From a virus, in the IMG/VR virus record IMGVR_UViG_3300034374_009892, positions 1-33,294 of that record: a DNA stretch of 33,294 nucleotides; one strand, given 5' to 3'. The notes under the pieces were generated by a model, which worked only from the letters and a program-made list of their open reading frames with translations, searched no databases and was not told the DNA's origin. Below, piece by piece: positions 1 to 8,321 of the stretch (position 1 is the first letter of the stretch; each line of letters starts with the position of its first letter). A program made the position numbers and the translations under genes.

Positions 1-27
1 TATGAACTGCAAAGGGAAGCGGAATGA
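1..27 (+). CDS. C-terminal tail of an upstream gene (truncated)
   Basis: Reading from base 1 gives YELQREAE followed by TGA at 25-27. The stop overlaps the ATG of the next gene in an ATGA arrangement, which is common in this genome. This suggests the end of a gene cut by the window edge. Only eight residues are visible, so its function cannot be judged and it could be chance. Confidence 0.35.
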   Translation, partial: YELQREAE

Positions 28-854
28 AAAAAGGAAAACGAATACCCCCGAAGGAAGGCCGCTTAGTCGGTCGTCGCGTCTTAAACGCAGAACCTAGCCA
101 GGATCAGCAGAGGGATTGGGTGGTTGAAACCACTTCTCACGGCCTTCCATCCTCCGTTGATTTGCGGGGGAGTGTGCACAAGATCTGGTCGGAGCCCTAT
201 AACCAGGGCCGAACCGGAAGTTGTGTTGGCCAAACGGTTGCTAAGGTTTTGCATTGGCACTTGCTGAAGGAAGGCAAAGTTGAGCGGCACAACATCCACT
301 ATGCACCGTCTGTGCGCTTCCTGTGGATGGCTCCCAAGGAGTTTGATCGGTGGATCTTCTATCCATCGACCATGTTGCAGTTGGCCGGCACCTACACAAA
401 AGACAGCCTAGACATCCTGCGAAAGCATGGTTGCCCGACTACCAAGGATCTGCCATTCCGATCCTCGGGCAGCATGTTGCCGCCAACAGAGTTCTACAAG
501 CGCTGCGAGGCATACAAAATCAAATCCTACTATGCCGTCAGCCCTTTTGTGCAGGACAAGATCAAATTCAACGAGCACGGGATGAAGTGGTGGTTGGCTA
601 ACGAGGGGCCAATTGTCACCCGCTTCAATGTCGATGACGCCTTTATGCGCGCAAACCGCAGAACCGGGATCCTTCGACCTGGTTCGGATAAGCACAACTA
701 TGGCGGACACGCTTCGGCTCTCGTCGGCTACGACGAGGAAAGCGTATTGCTGATGAACAGCTGGGGAACTGCCTGGGGTGACAGAGGGTTGCTGAAGTTA
801 AGCTGGGAATGGGCAAAAGAGAACCTAACGGAAAGCTACGGCATAAAGGTTTAG
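24..854 (+). CDS. Papain-like C1-family cysteine peptidase
   Basis: The protein has 276 residues and a complete papain-type active site. Gln61 lies in NQG (oxyanion hole), Cys67 in GSCVG (nucleophile), His229 in GGHA, and Asn245 in the NSWGTAWGD motif. Clan CA C1 peptidases cleave peptide bonds through the Cys-His-Asn triad. The VDLR stretch before the Gln loop matches the usual start of a mature C1 domain. Only about 40 residues precede it, with no signal peptide, so there is no long propeptide and the enzyme is probably cytoplasmic or virion-associated. A purine-rich AAAGGGAAG precedes the ATG. It lies upstream of the packaging genes, so head-protein maturation or attack on a host protein are possible roles; both are inferences. 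I have no evidence that it is a lysin. Confidence 0.85.
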   Translation: MKKGKRIPPKEGRLVGRRVLNAEPSQDQQRDWVVETTSHGLPSSVDLRGSVHKIWSEPYNQGRTGSCVGQTVAKVLHWHLLKEGKVERHNIHYAPSVRFLWMAPKEFDRWIFYPSTMLQLAGTYTKDSLDILRKHGCPTTKDLPFRSSGSMLPPTEFYKRCEAYKIKSYYAVSPFVQDKIKFNEHGMKWWLANEGPIVTRFNVDDAFMRANRRTGILRPGSDKHNYGGHASALVGYDEESVLLMNSWGTAWGDRGLLKLSWEWAKENLTESYGIKV

Positions 855-874
855 TTCGCTTTTTGTTTCAATTA

Positions 875-888
875 GGTGTATAGTCACC
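875..888 (+). promoter_or_regulatory. 14-bp operator-like palindrome with embedded -10 (site 1)
   Basis: The sequence is GGTGTATAGTCACC with arms GGTG/CACC. The TATAGT inside (879-884) resembles a -10 box. The same 14-mer recurs exactly at 24705 and 25908. The ATG at 893 follows the presumed -10 by eight bases, so the transcript would begin at or just before the start codon. No good -35 is visible. Confidence 0.6.
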
Positions 889-892
889 ACTG

Positions 893-1315
893 ATGTCACC
901 AATTGAGCTGGGCGACTATGCGGAGCAGTTGTTCGCTGCGGAAGTAATTAGAAGGGGGATGCTGGTGAGCTCGCCGATTGCGCCAGCATCTCCCTATGAT
1001 TGGGTGGTGGACAATGGTCGGGATCTGTTAAGGGTTCAGGTGAAGGCAACAAATGATCTGATGAAAGGGTCTCGTTCTCCTCGTTATCGGATTTTTACTA
1101 CTAAACGTCAGAATAATGATTCAGGCCGAACAGCTTACTCAGCTTTGGAGGTGGACTTCTTTGCCGCCTATGTCCACGGGTGGGAAACGTGGTTCATTAT
1201 ACCGTTTTGTAGCGTTAAAAGCGACCGGGTGCATTTCAGCGCAGGCAAAAGCATCGGGAAGTATGCCGAGTATAAAAACAATTGGTCTGCATTAACATCT
1301 AGGGAAAATGAGTAG
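893..1315 (+). CDS. PD-(D/E)XK endonuclease-like protein
   Basis: This 140-residue protein resembles small single-domain PD-(D/E)XK nucleases of the PDDEXK_5 / Holliday-junction-resolvase-like type. An N-terminal helix contains GDYAEQLFAAE with Glu11. It is followed by SPYDWVVD with Asp36 and by LRVQVKAT with Gln49-Val-Lys51, where Gln replaces the usual Glu of ExK. Gln at this position is tolerated in some active relatives. The start ATG has no Shine-Dalgarno sequence and sits just beyond a TATAGT -10-like box, suggesting a leaderless mRNA. The 3' end overlaps the next gene by eight bases. Possible roles are DNA processing during packaging or a mobile endonuclease; the sequence does not decide. 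Confidence 0.65.
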   Translation: MSPIELGDYAEQLFAAEVIRRGMLVSSPIAPASPYDWVVDNGRDLLRVQVKATNDLMKGSRSPRYRIFTTKRQNNDSGRTAYSALEVDFFAAYVHGWETWFIIPFCSVKSDRVHFSAGKSIGKYAEYKNNWSALTSRENE

Positions 1316-1817
1316 TCACAACGAAGAAGCCACAGTGAGGAATTGGGAAGAGCTGCTGTCAGTTATCCGGGAAACAGATGCAACTTGTCATAACAACCTC
1401 CTTAAGTGCAAGCCAGAGAGAGTGAACAGGAGGACGGTAATTCTCTACTCAGCTCTAACTCCGAAACAGAATTTCGCATACAAAGAGGTTATAAGGGAAG
1501 CCTCCCGCAAGCTTTGGCAGCATAGGGTTGCCGTTAAGTGGCGAGAATTCCCTGAGGGCGATGAGTTCTTAAAGGAGGGGCACCCGAGACCTGCCCCCTT
1601 AATTGTTGAAGATATCAAAGATTTGCCGAAAGAGGCTTACCCTTTGCAGGCGAAAATTAGGGGGTTCTACCCGAACAATCGCATCATTTTGACGGAGCTA
1701 GGCAATGCTCGTTGTAAGGATGCCCGAGCCTTCGCTATGGGGATGGAGGTGGCTGTGACAAGGGAGGGTGATTGGCTGTTCGTCAAAGGGCTGCCCAGAA
1801 ACCGGTTTAAGTATTAG
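1308..1817 (+). CDS. Unknown protein in the small-terminase position
   Basis: I do not recognise this 169-residue protein. It starts inside the last codons of the preceding nuclease and its TAG shares one base with the GTG of the large terminase, so the three genes are probably translationally coupled. The middle is basic and helical (ALTPKQNFAYKEVIREASRK), and the C-terminus ends GLPRNRFKY. No helix-turn-helix typical of TerS is obvious. Its place directly upstream of the large terminase makes a small-terminase or packaging-accessory role the first hypothesis, from synteny only. Confidence 0.6.
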   Translation: MSSHNEEATVRNWEELLSVIRETDATCHNNLLKCKPERVNRRTVILYSALTPKQNFAYKEVIREASRKLWQHRVAVKWREFPEGDEFLKEGHPRPAPLIVEDIKDLPKEAYPLQAKIRGFYPNNRIILTELGNARCKDARAFAMGMEVAVTREGDWLFVKGLPRNRFKY

Positions 1818-3853
1818 TGGCAATTCAGTGGACTAAACACCCCATCCTTAAGCTGCCTACCGCTGAGCAGGTAGAAGCTCTCGGCGTAGAGAAGGCTTTT
1901 GACTTGTGGAAGCGCCGGGAAGCCCTCATTAAGGCCGAAAAGACCGATCCGTTTAACCACGGGATGGATTGGCACAACTCAGGCGGCCACTTCCAGCATT
2001 GGAAGGCAATGGATGAGCTGTTTGAGGATCCTGATATCACTACGATCTACCTATTCGGTGGAAACAGGTGCATTGAAGGGGGTACGCCTATCTATAATCC
2101 TTTAACGGGTGAAGAGGTTGCAGTTTCAAAGATTAAAGGAACGCACAAAGTTTTAGCCAAAGGTAAGGATTCAGAGCTTGTTACTGCTGATGCGTTGGAG
2201 CCTTTTGTAAAAGGTGAGGGCTTGTTTTTGGAGGTGTTCCTTTTAGGGGGCAGATCGTTTAAGGCCACAGAGCATCACAGGGTTATGCGCCGAACGGGCA
2301 GATATATTGCTGTTTCTGAATTACGTTGCGGTGACCAGCTTTGGAATCCATTAGGATATGATATTGTGACAAACATTAGGCCGGCTGGAGCTGGCCCTGT
2401 GTGGGATTTCAGGGTGCCATTCTATGACAATTACTGGGCTTGTGGGGCGGTCCATCACAACTCAGGAAAAACTGAGTACATGGCCAAGCGCCTCGTCCAA
2501 AAGATGGCTGCTACTCCTGGTTACGCCGCTTGGGTTGGTGGCTTGTCTGGTGAGAGCAGTATTCAGGTGCAGCAACACGCCATCCACCGCTACATCCCGA
2601 AGGAATGGGCAAGGCAGAGAAGGGGTGTGCGTCAGGTTAACAATATCGCCTTCACCCCGAAGAACGGCTTTTCAAATGGTTCCTTCATCGGCCCTAACGG
2701 CTCCTCCTGCCGCTTCAAAAATTACACACAGGATGTAAAGACGCTGGAAGGTGCTAACCTGGATCTTTTCTGGGCAGATGAGCTGGTTCCGCAGACCTGG
2801 GTGGAAACAATGAAATACCGTCTGATCGACCGTAGAGGAAAGATGGTGAACTCATTTACCCCCATCGAAGGATACTCCCCAACGGTTAAGCACGCCATGG
2901 CAGGCCATGTGGTCACTAAGTGGCTTCCCTGCGACAAGCGGGTGATGCCGGAAGGCAGGATGCCATTCATTGGTCGCACTCGGTCAGGTGATGCAATCAT
3001 TTGGTTTTTCTCAGAGCACAACCCTTACATCAGTTGGGATCACTTCAAAAAGTCGGCCCTGTCTGGCAAGACATCTACTGAGAAGGAAATCCGGGCCTAC
3101 GGCTACGTCAGGAACCCGATTGTCGGCAAGTTCCCACGCTTCGGGGATGCTCACATTGTTAAGCCTGAGCAGATCCCATCCGAGGGCACCAACTATATGT
3201 GCGTTGATCCGACCGGTGGAGATCGCAACTGGTTTATGGTTTGGCTGCGGGTGGACAACCTGGGCCGAATGTTCGTCTACCGAGAATGGCCGAACTTGGC
3301 CCGATACGGCGAATGGGCGGTTCCTAGCAGCAAAGCCGATGGTTCACCGGGGTCAGCTCAAAAGGCAGACTGCGGGCGCAACCTAGCTCAATACAGAAAG
3401 CTAATCCGCGAGCTGGAGAGGGGTGAGCGGGAGCCTTTAGTGCGTTACATCGACCCGAGGGCAGGCAAAGCGCCAATCTTATCGGCCAAGGAAGGCAACT
3501 ACAGCCTGATCGATCACCTAGCCAAAGACGTGGTAGATGCCGAAGACAACCTCAGCGAGCCGGGGATGGTTTTTATTCCGGCAGCTCACACCGAAATCGA
3601 CGAAGGCGTACAGGCAATCAACAACCTGTTGTCTTACAATATGGAAGAGCCGATAACGGTTCTAAACGAGCCGAAGCTCTACATCAGCGAAGAATGCGGC
3701 AATCTGATCTACTCACTGCGAGAGTGGACAGGTGAAGACAAGGACAAGGGAGCTTGTAAAGACCCTGCCGATGCATTACGTTACTTAATCACCATGGATC
3801 CATTCCACGTCTCTCCAGGGACATCCTACGACCAAGGCGGGGGCCACTACTAG
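1817..3853 (+). CDS. terL: Terminase large subunit (ATPase-nuclease) carrying an in-frame intein
   Basis: The DNA-packaging motor cuts concatemers and pumps DNA into proheads. The 678-residue precursor starts with GTG, which overlaps the previous stop. The Walker A loop is split: GGNR is at residues 81-84 and SGKT at 216-219, with a 131-residue intein between them. Joining the flanks restores GGNRSGKT and a host protein of about 547 residues, a normal size for this family. Walker B is LDLFWADE with Asp321-Glu322. The motor-coupling region is near NSFTPIEGYSP (about 345-355). The RNase H-like nuclease domain begins around CVDPTGGD (Asp464), and its late acidic residue is in DPADALRYL (Asp652). 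Without splicing the ATPase site would be disrupted. The portal gene follows five bases later. Confidence 0.92.
   Translation: MAIQWTKHPILKLPTAEQVEALGVEKAFDLWKRREALIKAEKTDPFNHGMDWHNSGGHFQHWKAMDELFEDPDITTIYLFGGNRCIEGGTPIYNPLTGEEVAVSKIKGTHKVLAKGKDSELVTADALEPFVKGEGLFLEVFLLGGRSFKATEHHRVMRRTGRYIAVSELRCGDQLWNPLGYDIVTNIRPAGAGPVWDFRVPFYDNYWACGAVHHNSGKTEYMAKRLVQKMAATPGYAAWVGGLSGESSIQVQQHAIHRYIPKEWARQRRGVRQVNNIAFTPKNGFSNGSFIGPNGSSCRFKNYTQDVKTLEGANLDLFWADELVPQTWVETMKYRLIDRRGKMVNSFTPIEGYSPTVKHAMAGHVVTKWLPCDKRVMPEGRMPFIGRTRSGDAIIWFFSEHNPYISWDHFKKSALSGKTSTEKEIRAYGYVRNPIVGKFPRFGDAHIVKPEQIPSEGTNYMCVDPTGGDRNWFMVWLRVDNLGRMFVYREWPNLARYGEWAVPSSKADGSPGSAQKADCGRNLAQYRKLIRELERGEREPLVRYIDPRAGKAPILSAKEGNYSLIDHLAKDVVDAEDNLSEPGMVFIPAAHTEIDEGVQAINNLLSYNMEEPITVLNEPKLYISEECGNLIYSLREWTGEDKDKGACKDPADALRYLITMDPFHVSPGTSYDQGGGHY
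2069..2461 (+). other. Mini-intein in the TerL Walker A motif
   Basis: This segment encodes 131 residues. The first is Cys85 (CIEGGTPIYNP, block A) and the last is Asn215 in AVHHN (block G), with Ser216 as the +1 extein nucleophile. Block B is SFKATEHHRV with the TxxH pattern (Thr151, His154). Block F is VWDFRVPFYDNYWACG, in which Asp replaces the more common His. At this length there is no room for a homing endonuclease, so it is a minimal splicing-only intein. Its codons look more T-rich than those of the flanking exteins. The boundaries follow from the restored GGNR/SGKT P-loop. All catalytic splicing positions seem present, so it is probably active. Confidence 0.9.
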
Positions 3854-3858
3854 GCCCT

Positions 3859-5928
3859 GTGACAGAAGATAAACTCTTAGAATCAACAGCCCCTAACGTC
3901 TCCGAGCTGGTAACAGATTTTACCAGATCATTTTCGGACCGCAGGGTTACCAACCGCATCCGAGAGGCTGACGAAAGCCGCTACGCCTATTGGCAAGGCC
4001 AAGCAGCCGACGGTAGAAAGCACGCCGTAAACTACGGCAGGCAGGTTTTCCCGTGGGAAGGTGCTTCCGACAGCCGCATCCACCTGGTTGATAATTACAT
4101 CAACCATTACGTGGCATTGCTGGCTGGGGCAGACAACCGCTGTGCCCTGAACGTCAATCCGGCTGAATACCAGGACGTAGAGAATGCCTCTGCTGTCCAG
4201 CTGTATATGAATTGGCTGGTTAGCACCCTGCTAAACCCTAGCTGGGATGATGAGCTGGAGCTGGCTCAGCAGTATGCAGCCCACTACGGATGGGCAGGTG
4301 TTCACACCCTCTGGAAGCGTTCCCAGCAGATGAGCCCTCGGGAGCTGACCATCGAATCAATGGCAAAGTCGATGGGGGTAGAGGATCCAGCAGAGATGGT
4401 GGCTGCTTTTGATCAGAACTCTGACATGCTGGCAGACATCTTTGCCACCTCAAACCCTCAGTTCAAAGTATCCGAGGTTAGGAAGAAATTTAAGGAGCTT
4501 CGCACTAACGGGAAGACTGTAATTGAAATGCCGGAAATAGTCTGTGACCACCCGGAAATCGTAACCCTAAAGCCGTTTTACGAGCTCCTATTCCCGCCTG
4601 AGACCAGAGAAATCCACCGAGCGCGGGTAGTCTTCAGGCGGGATTCATTTACTGTAGCAGAGCTGGAAGATAGGGCGCAGACCGATGAGTGGGATGAGCA
4701 ATGGGTTGAGGAAGTCAAAGCGACTGCTGGCCGATACATCAACCACAACGACGAAGGCATCAGCCCAGCCCAGCAGACCGTTGATTCTGCCAATGATCAT
4801 CAGAACATGGTTGAAGTCATCTATGCCTATTCTCGGCGGGTGGATGAGCATGGCCGGCCTGGTGTTTACCTGACGGTTTTCAGCCCTCACCACAAGAACG
4901 ATGACACGGGAGAGCCTTCCTACGCCAGCCATACGCTGGTTAAAGAGGCGGGCGGCAGGATTCCGATTGAGGTGTTCACCCGCGAACGGACAACTAGAGA
5001 GCTGTTGGAATCCCGAGGCATCCCCGACATCTGCGGGACGTGGCAAACGGAAATCAAAGGGCAGGTCGACATGGTGTTTGACCGCTCCAACCTAGAGACC
5101 TTGCCGCCACTGAAAGTGCCTCACCGCTACGGCAACCGCATTAGTGTTGGCCCAGGCAAACAACTCTCAGAGCAGAGACCGGGAGACATCACCTGGATGG
5201 AGCCCCCGAAAAAGGGGCCGGATGTTGCCTTGGCTAACATCGAAAGTGTTCGTCTACGTGCAGATGAGTATTTCGGCGTGCCGAATCCTGCAATTGATCC
5301 GGCTCAATCCCAGGTTAAAAACCAGATGCACGTCAGCCGCTGGCTGCGCTTTAAGGGCACCATTCTTAACAACGTCTGGGAGCTGGTTCAGAAGTTTGGC
5401 AACGATAAGGAATTCGGTGAGGTAACAGGCACGGGATTACCAATCCCAGAGGACACAAAGAAATACAATTTCAGCCTCTCCTTCGACATTAGGGAGTTGG
5501 ACAGCGAGTTTACCAACAACCAGCTGAAGGCAATCTCTGAGATCGTCTTACCGAATGACTTAGCTGGCCAGATTGACCGCAGAAAGCTGCTAGAGATGCA
5601 GCTGCGGATTATCAACCCAACCTTCCCTGAGCAGCTCCTGCTGGACAATAAGCAGGCCGCTCAGCAGATGTTTGAAGAAGAGAACAATACTGTCGCTTTG
5701 ATGGCTTTGGGTAATCAACCGCAGCTGCGGGAAAACGACCCATCAGCCCAGATCAGAGCGCAGTTTGTCAATCAGATCATTGGCAACAATCCGAAGTATA
5801 TGGAACTGATGCAGTCCGATCCGCAGTTTGTTGAGCTGGTCCAGACGTATATGAAAAACCTTAATATGTCTGTGATGCAGCAACAGAATGCAATGACGGG
5901 CCGGCTGGGTGTGAATCAAAATGGTTGA
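3859..5928 (+). CDS. Portal protein
   Basis: The portal forms the dodecameric ring at the capsid vertex through which DNA enters and leaves. The 689-residue length fits podovirus portals. Near residues 64-73 it has FPWEGASDSR, a motif I recognise from head-tail connector and portal proteins of P22-like and related short-tailed phages, followed by VDNYINHYVALLAG. The C-terminus is rich in Gln/Asn/Met (MSVMQQQNAMTG), consistent with the helical barrel at the end of such proteins. It begins with GTG five bases after the terminase stop and overlaps the next gene by eight bases. Position after terL and before the scaffold and capsid supports the call. Confidence 0.87.
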   Translation: MTEDKLLESTAPNVSELVTDFTRSFSDRRVTNRIREADESRYAYWQGQAADGRKHAVNYGRQVFPWEGASDSRIHLVDNYINHYVALLAGADNRCALNVNPAEYQDVENASAVQLYMNWLVSTLLNPSWDDELELAQQYAAHYGWAGVHTLWKRSQQMSPRELTIESMAKSMGVEDPAEMVAAFDQNSDMLADIFATSNPQFKVSEVRKKFKELRTNGKTVIEMPEIVCDHPEIVTLKPFYELLFPPETREIHRARVVFRRDSFTVAELEDRAQTDEWDEQWVEEVKATAGRYINHNDEGISPAQQTVDSANDHQNMVEVIYAYSRRVDEHGRPGVYLTVFSPHHKNDDTGEPSYASHTLVKEAGGRIPIEVFTRERTTRELLESRGIPDICGTWQTEIKGQVDMVFDRSNLETLPPLKVPHRYGNRISVGPGKQLSEQRPGDITWMEPPKKGPDVALANIESVRLRADEYFGVPNPAIDPAQSQVKNQMHVSRWLRFKGTILNNVWELVQKFGNDKEFGEVTGTGLPIPEDTKKYNFSLSFDIRELDSEFTNNQLKAISEIVLPNDLAGQIDRRKLLEMQLRIINPTFPEQLLLDNKQAAQQMFEEENNTVALMALGNQPQLRENDPSAQIRAQFVNQIIGNNPKYMELMQSDPQFVELVQTYMKNLNMSVMQQQNAMTGRLGVNQNG

Positions 5929-6181
5929 AGTTGAACTAACAGACGAGGAGCGCGACGCGCTATTACTGCCGGAAGTAAGCCCTGTAAGAAGGGGATTAGA
6001 CAAGCTGATTGAGGGCTTCATTCAGACCGAGCAGGAAGCAGTCTCTGACCCTCGTCATACTCCCGACAGTAGGCAGTTTGAGGCAGGCAGATTGAGCATG
6101 GTTTTAGAGATGCGGCAGCACCTAGAAACGCTCTACAAACCCCGCCCAGAAGACGCTGAACCTGCCTCCGTTGACAGTTGA
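5921..6181 (+). CDS. Small acidic protein between portal and scaffold, unknown
   Basis: This 86-residue protein begins inside the end of the portal gene, probably by translational coupling. It is strongly acidic at both ends (VELTDEERDALLLPE and RPEDAEPASVDS), with a predicted helical centre (LDKLIEGFIQTEQEA, RLSMVLEMRQHLETLY). No domain is recognised. Small acidic helical proteins at this place can be assembly factors, but that is inference. The next base after its stop begins an operator-like palindrome. Confidence 0.65.
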   Translation: MVEVELTDEERDALLLPEVSPVRRGLDKLIEGFIQTEQEAVSDPRHTPDSRQFEAGRLSMVLEMRQHLETLYKPRPEDAEPASVDS

Positions 6182-6195
6182 GGTGTCTATACACT
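6182..6195 (+). promoter_or_regulatory. Operator-like palindrome upstream of the scaffold gene (site 2, divergent copy)
   Basis: The sequence is GGTGTCTATACACT, with GTGT and ACAC arms around CTAT. It fits the GGTGT-N4-ACACC form of the repeated motif except for the last base. A perfect TTGACA lies just upstream at 6171-6176, and a TACCTT lies 18 bp after it, so a promoter may overlap this site. It occupies the 97-bp gap before the head gene operon. Confidence 0.4.
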
Positions 6196-6278
6196 ACCTT
6201 AACCTTACCAGGGAAACTAATGGGTTCTGCGCGCCCCTTTAAGCACGCTGTCTGTCTACTTGTGAGACGTTAAACCAC

Positions 6279-7241
6279 ATGCCTACAGAAGTTGATACTG
6301 CTACCGAAGATTCCACGGTAGAGGAAGCCCCATTGGATTCACTGTCACTAGTGCAATTACTGACTAGTGATGCTCCACCTGAGCCGGATGAGGCAGTGAC
6401 GGAGGAGGCGGAAGCTGAGACTGAGCTGGAAGAAGCTCAACCAGAGGCCGAGGAACAGGAAGCCCTAGAAACTGAGCAAGAGCAACCTGAGCCACAGCCT
6501 GACGGCAAGCAAAAGCGGATCGATAAGCTAACGGCGCAAAAGTCGGAGCTGAAGGAGAAGATTGCGAGCCTGGAAGATCAGCTGAAGCAAGCAAGCGAAA
6601 GCAAACCGGCTACACCTGAGAACCAGATTCAGAACATCACATCGATCTCTGAGCTGGAAAGAGTTGAGCAGGAAGCAATTCAGAATGAATTGTGGGCGAA
6701 GCAACAGCAGAAGCTTTTGGGAAGAGACCCTGAAAAGGTTTCTAAGAACCTAAAAGAGCTGTTTGGAGCGGAGCCTGACGACCCTGAGCAATTCTTAGAT
6801 GAGCTGGAGTTAGCAGCCGTTGAGCTTCAGAGAAGCAAACTGCCGCAGGCCCGTAAACGGATTGAGTTGACCAATCAATGGGATGTTCAGGCCGAGCAAA
6901 TTTACCCTTGGGTGAATGATCCCGAGGACCAAAACGGGGCTGTTATACAGGATGTTCTAAAGAAGTTTGGCGACTTGCGGCTAAGGGAAATCCCGATGCA
7001 CAAAATTATGCTGGCCAGAATGGTTGGCGGTGCAATCCGGGAGCGAGAGGCAGCACAGAAAAAGGCAGCCCCTAAACCCAAAGCTCAACCAACTCCACAA
7101 CCAGGTAAGCCGGCAGGCGGGAAGCCTCGGAAGGTTACCAGCCAGGAAAAAGCTGACGCAGCAGCCAAGCGGGTTAGAGAAGGCGGTGGAAGAGCCGCTT
7201 TAGCAGAACTGATCCGGGCAGGCGCATACCAAGAACAATAA
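6279..7241 (+). CDS. Putative capsid scaffolding protein
   Basis: The 320-residue protein lies directly before the major capsid gene, the usual scaffold position. The first 90 or so residues are very rich in Glu, Pro and Gln (alternating EEA and EQE runs) and probably disordered. A coiled coil follows (KQKRIDKLTAQKSELKEKI, SLEDQLKQASESK, about 77-110). The C-terminal 60 residues are basic and Lys/Pro/Ala-rich (KPKAQPTPQPGKPAGGKPRK), then end in a helix (AALAELIRAGAYQEQ). An acidic coiled body with a basic C-terminal capsid-binding region is typical of scaffolds. There is no protease motif. Sequence identity to a named scaffold is not claimed. Confidence 0.7.
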   Translation: MPTEVDTATEDSTVEEAPLDSLSLVQLLTSDAPPEPDEAVTEEAEAETELEEAQPEAEEQEALETEQEQPEPQPDGKQKRIDKLTAQKSELKEKIASLEDQLKQASESKPATPENQIQNITSISELERVEQEAIQNELWAKQQQKLLGRDPEKVSKNLKELFGAEPDDPEQFLDELELAAVELQRSKLPQARKRIELTNQWDVQAEQIYPWVNDPEDQNGAVIQDVLKKFGDLRLREIPMHKIMLARMVGGAIREREAAQKKAAPKPKAQPTPQPGKPAGGKPRKVTSQEKADAAAKRVREGGGRAALAELIRAGAYQEQ

Positions 7242-7268
7242 TTTGCTCAGTTTAGAAACAACTGATAC

Positions 7269-8303
7269 ATGGCATCTGGACTATTAGAACGAAATCAGAT
7301 CCACAAGCGCGAAGACGTGCTGGATTTGATCACTCGGACAGACGAAAAGCAAACACCGTTTACCTCTCGCGTAAGGAAGGGCCGAACGCCTCACAATACC
7401 TTTATGCAGTGGACGGTGGACGCATACGACCCCCCAAAGCTTGGCGGTGTTGTTGATGGGACCGACGTTTCCACCTTCGAAAACCACGCAGAGAACCGCG
7501 CAATGCTGCGCACCTATCTGCAAACCCACCGTCGAACGGCGAAGGTTAGCCCTGATGCACAAGAGGTGTCTGATGTGGCTGGTTTGAAGGGCGATGAAAT
7601 GTCTGAAGCAATCGCTAAGAAGCTGGAAGAGATCGGCCGCGACATCGAAGCAACCTGCCTTTCTGACCAAGAGCACCAGGAAGACGACGGAGCAGAAAAC
7701 CCGCGGCTTGGACGAGGGTTGGGTATCTGGATTCGGGACACAACCAACATTGCAGCTCAAACGCTGTATGAGGTTCCCGAGGCTTACCGACCAAACGCAA
7801 ACCAGATCGTCACCACGGCAACGGCGAACATCACCGAAGATGACATCCAAACTCTCTTCCAGGAAATCTACGACCAGACTGGTATGAGCGGCAGTTACGC
7901 CCTTGTCTGTGGTTCTACGCTTCGACGACGAATCACCGATATGACCCGGTTTGCGCAGTATGCAGACAGTGACGCTGCCAAGTTCAGCCGGCAGTTCAAC
8001 TACGATGGTGGTGGAGCCCGAGTTCGGAACTCTGTTTCGGTCTACGAAGGCGACTACGGCACCGTTGAGGTGGTCAGCTCCAACTTCATTGGAGCGGGTG
8101 CCCCTCCTGCTACGTTCGCAACCGACAAGGGCCGAGGCTACCTCCTGGACATGTCTAAGGTGGAGCTTGCCTCCTTCAAACAGCCAACCGTCAAACCTCT
8201 ACCGAACCTCGGTGGTGGTGAGCGGACTTACATCGAAGCCAAGTGCGCTCTTCGCATTCTGAATCCTCTTGGTTTGGGACAGTTCAACACAGCACTCAGC
8301 TAA
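7269..8303 (+). CDS. Major capsid protein, SU10-type (DUF5309-like)
   Basis: This 344-residue protein has the start I associate with SU10-like major capsid proteins: REDVLDLITRTDEKQTPFTS, then KGRTPHNTFMQWTVDAYDPP. A helix with RRTAKVSPDAQEVSDVAGLKG follows, then TCLSDQEHQEDD, a GSYALVCGSTLRRRI segment and a late YLLDMSKVELASFKQP beta region ending in a C-terminal domain. Such proteins adopt the HK97 fold and form the capsid shell. It lies 27 bp after the scaffold and 18 bp before the decoration-like gene. No N-terminal delta domain is seen, which fits the separate scaffold gene. Confidence 0.85.
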   Translation: MASGLLERNQIHKREDVLDLITRTDEKQTPFTSRVRKGRTPHNTFMQWTVDAYDPPKLGGVVDGTDVSTFENHAENRAMLRTYLQTHRRTAKVSPDAQEVSDVAGLKGDEMSEAIAKKLEEIGRDIEATCLSDQEHQEDDGAENPRLGRGLGIWIRDTTNIAAQTLYEVPEAYRPNANQIVTTATANITEDDIQTLFQEIYDQTGMSGSYALVCGSTLRRRITDMTRFAQYADSDAAKFSRQFNYDGGGARVRNSVSVYEGDYGTVEVVSSNFIGAGAPPATFATDKGRGYLLDMSKVELASFKQPTVKPLPNLGGGERTYIEAKCALRILNPLGLGQFNTALS

Positions 8304-8321
8304 GAAAGAGGATCTGAAGAC

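Noticed and set aside
7284-7850. A 188-codon minus-strand frame in the capsid gene
   Set aside because: It is antisense to the strongly supported major capsid gene, with Cys-rich non-globular composition, so it is a shadow frame.
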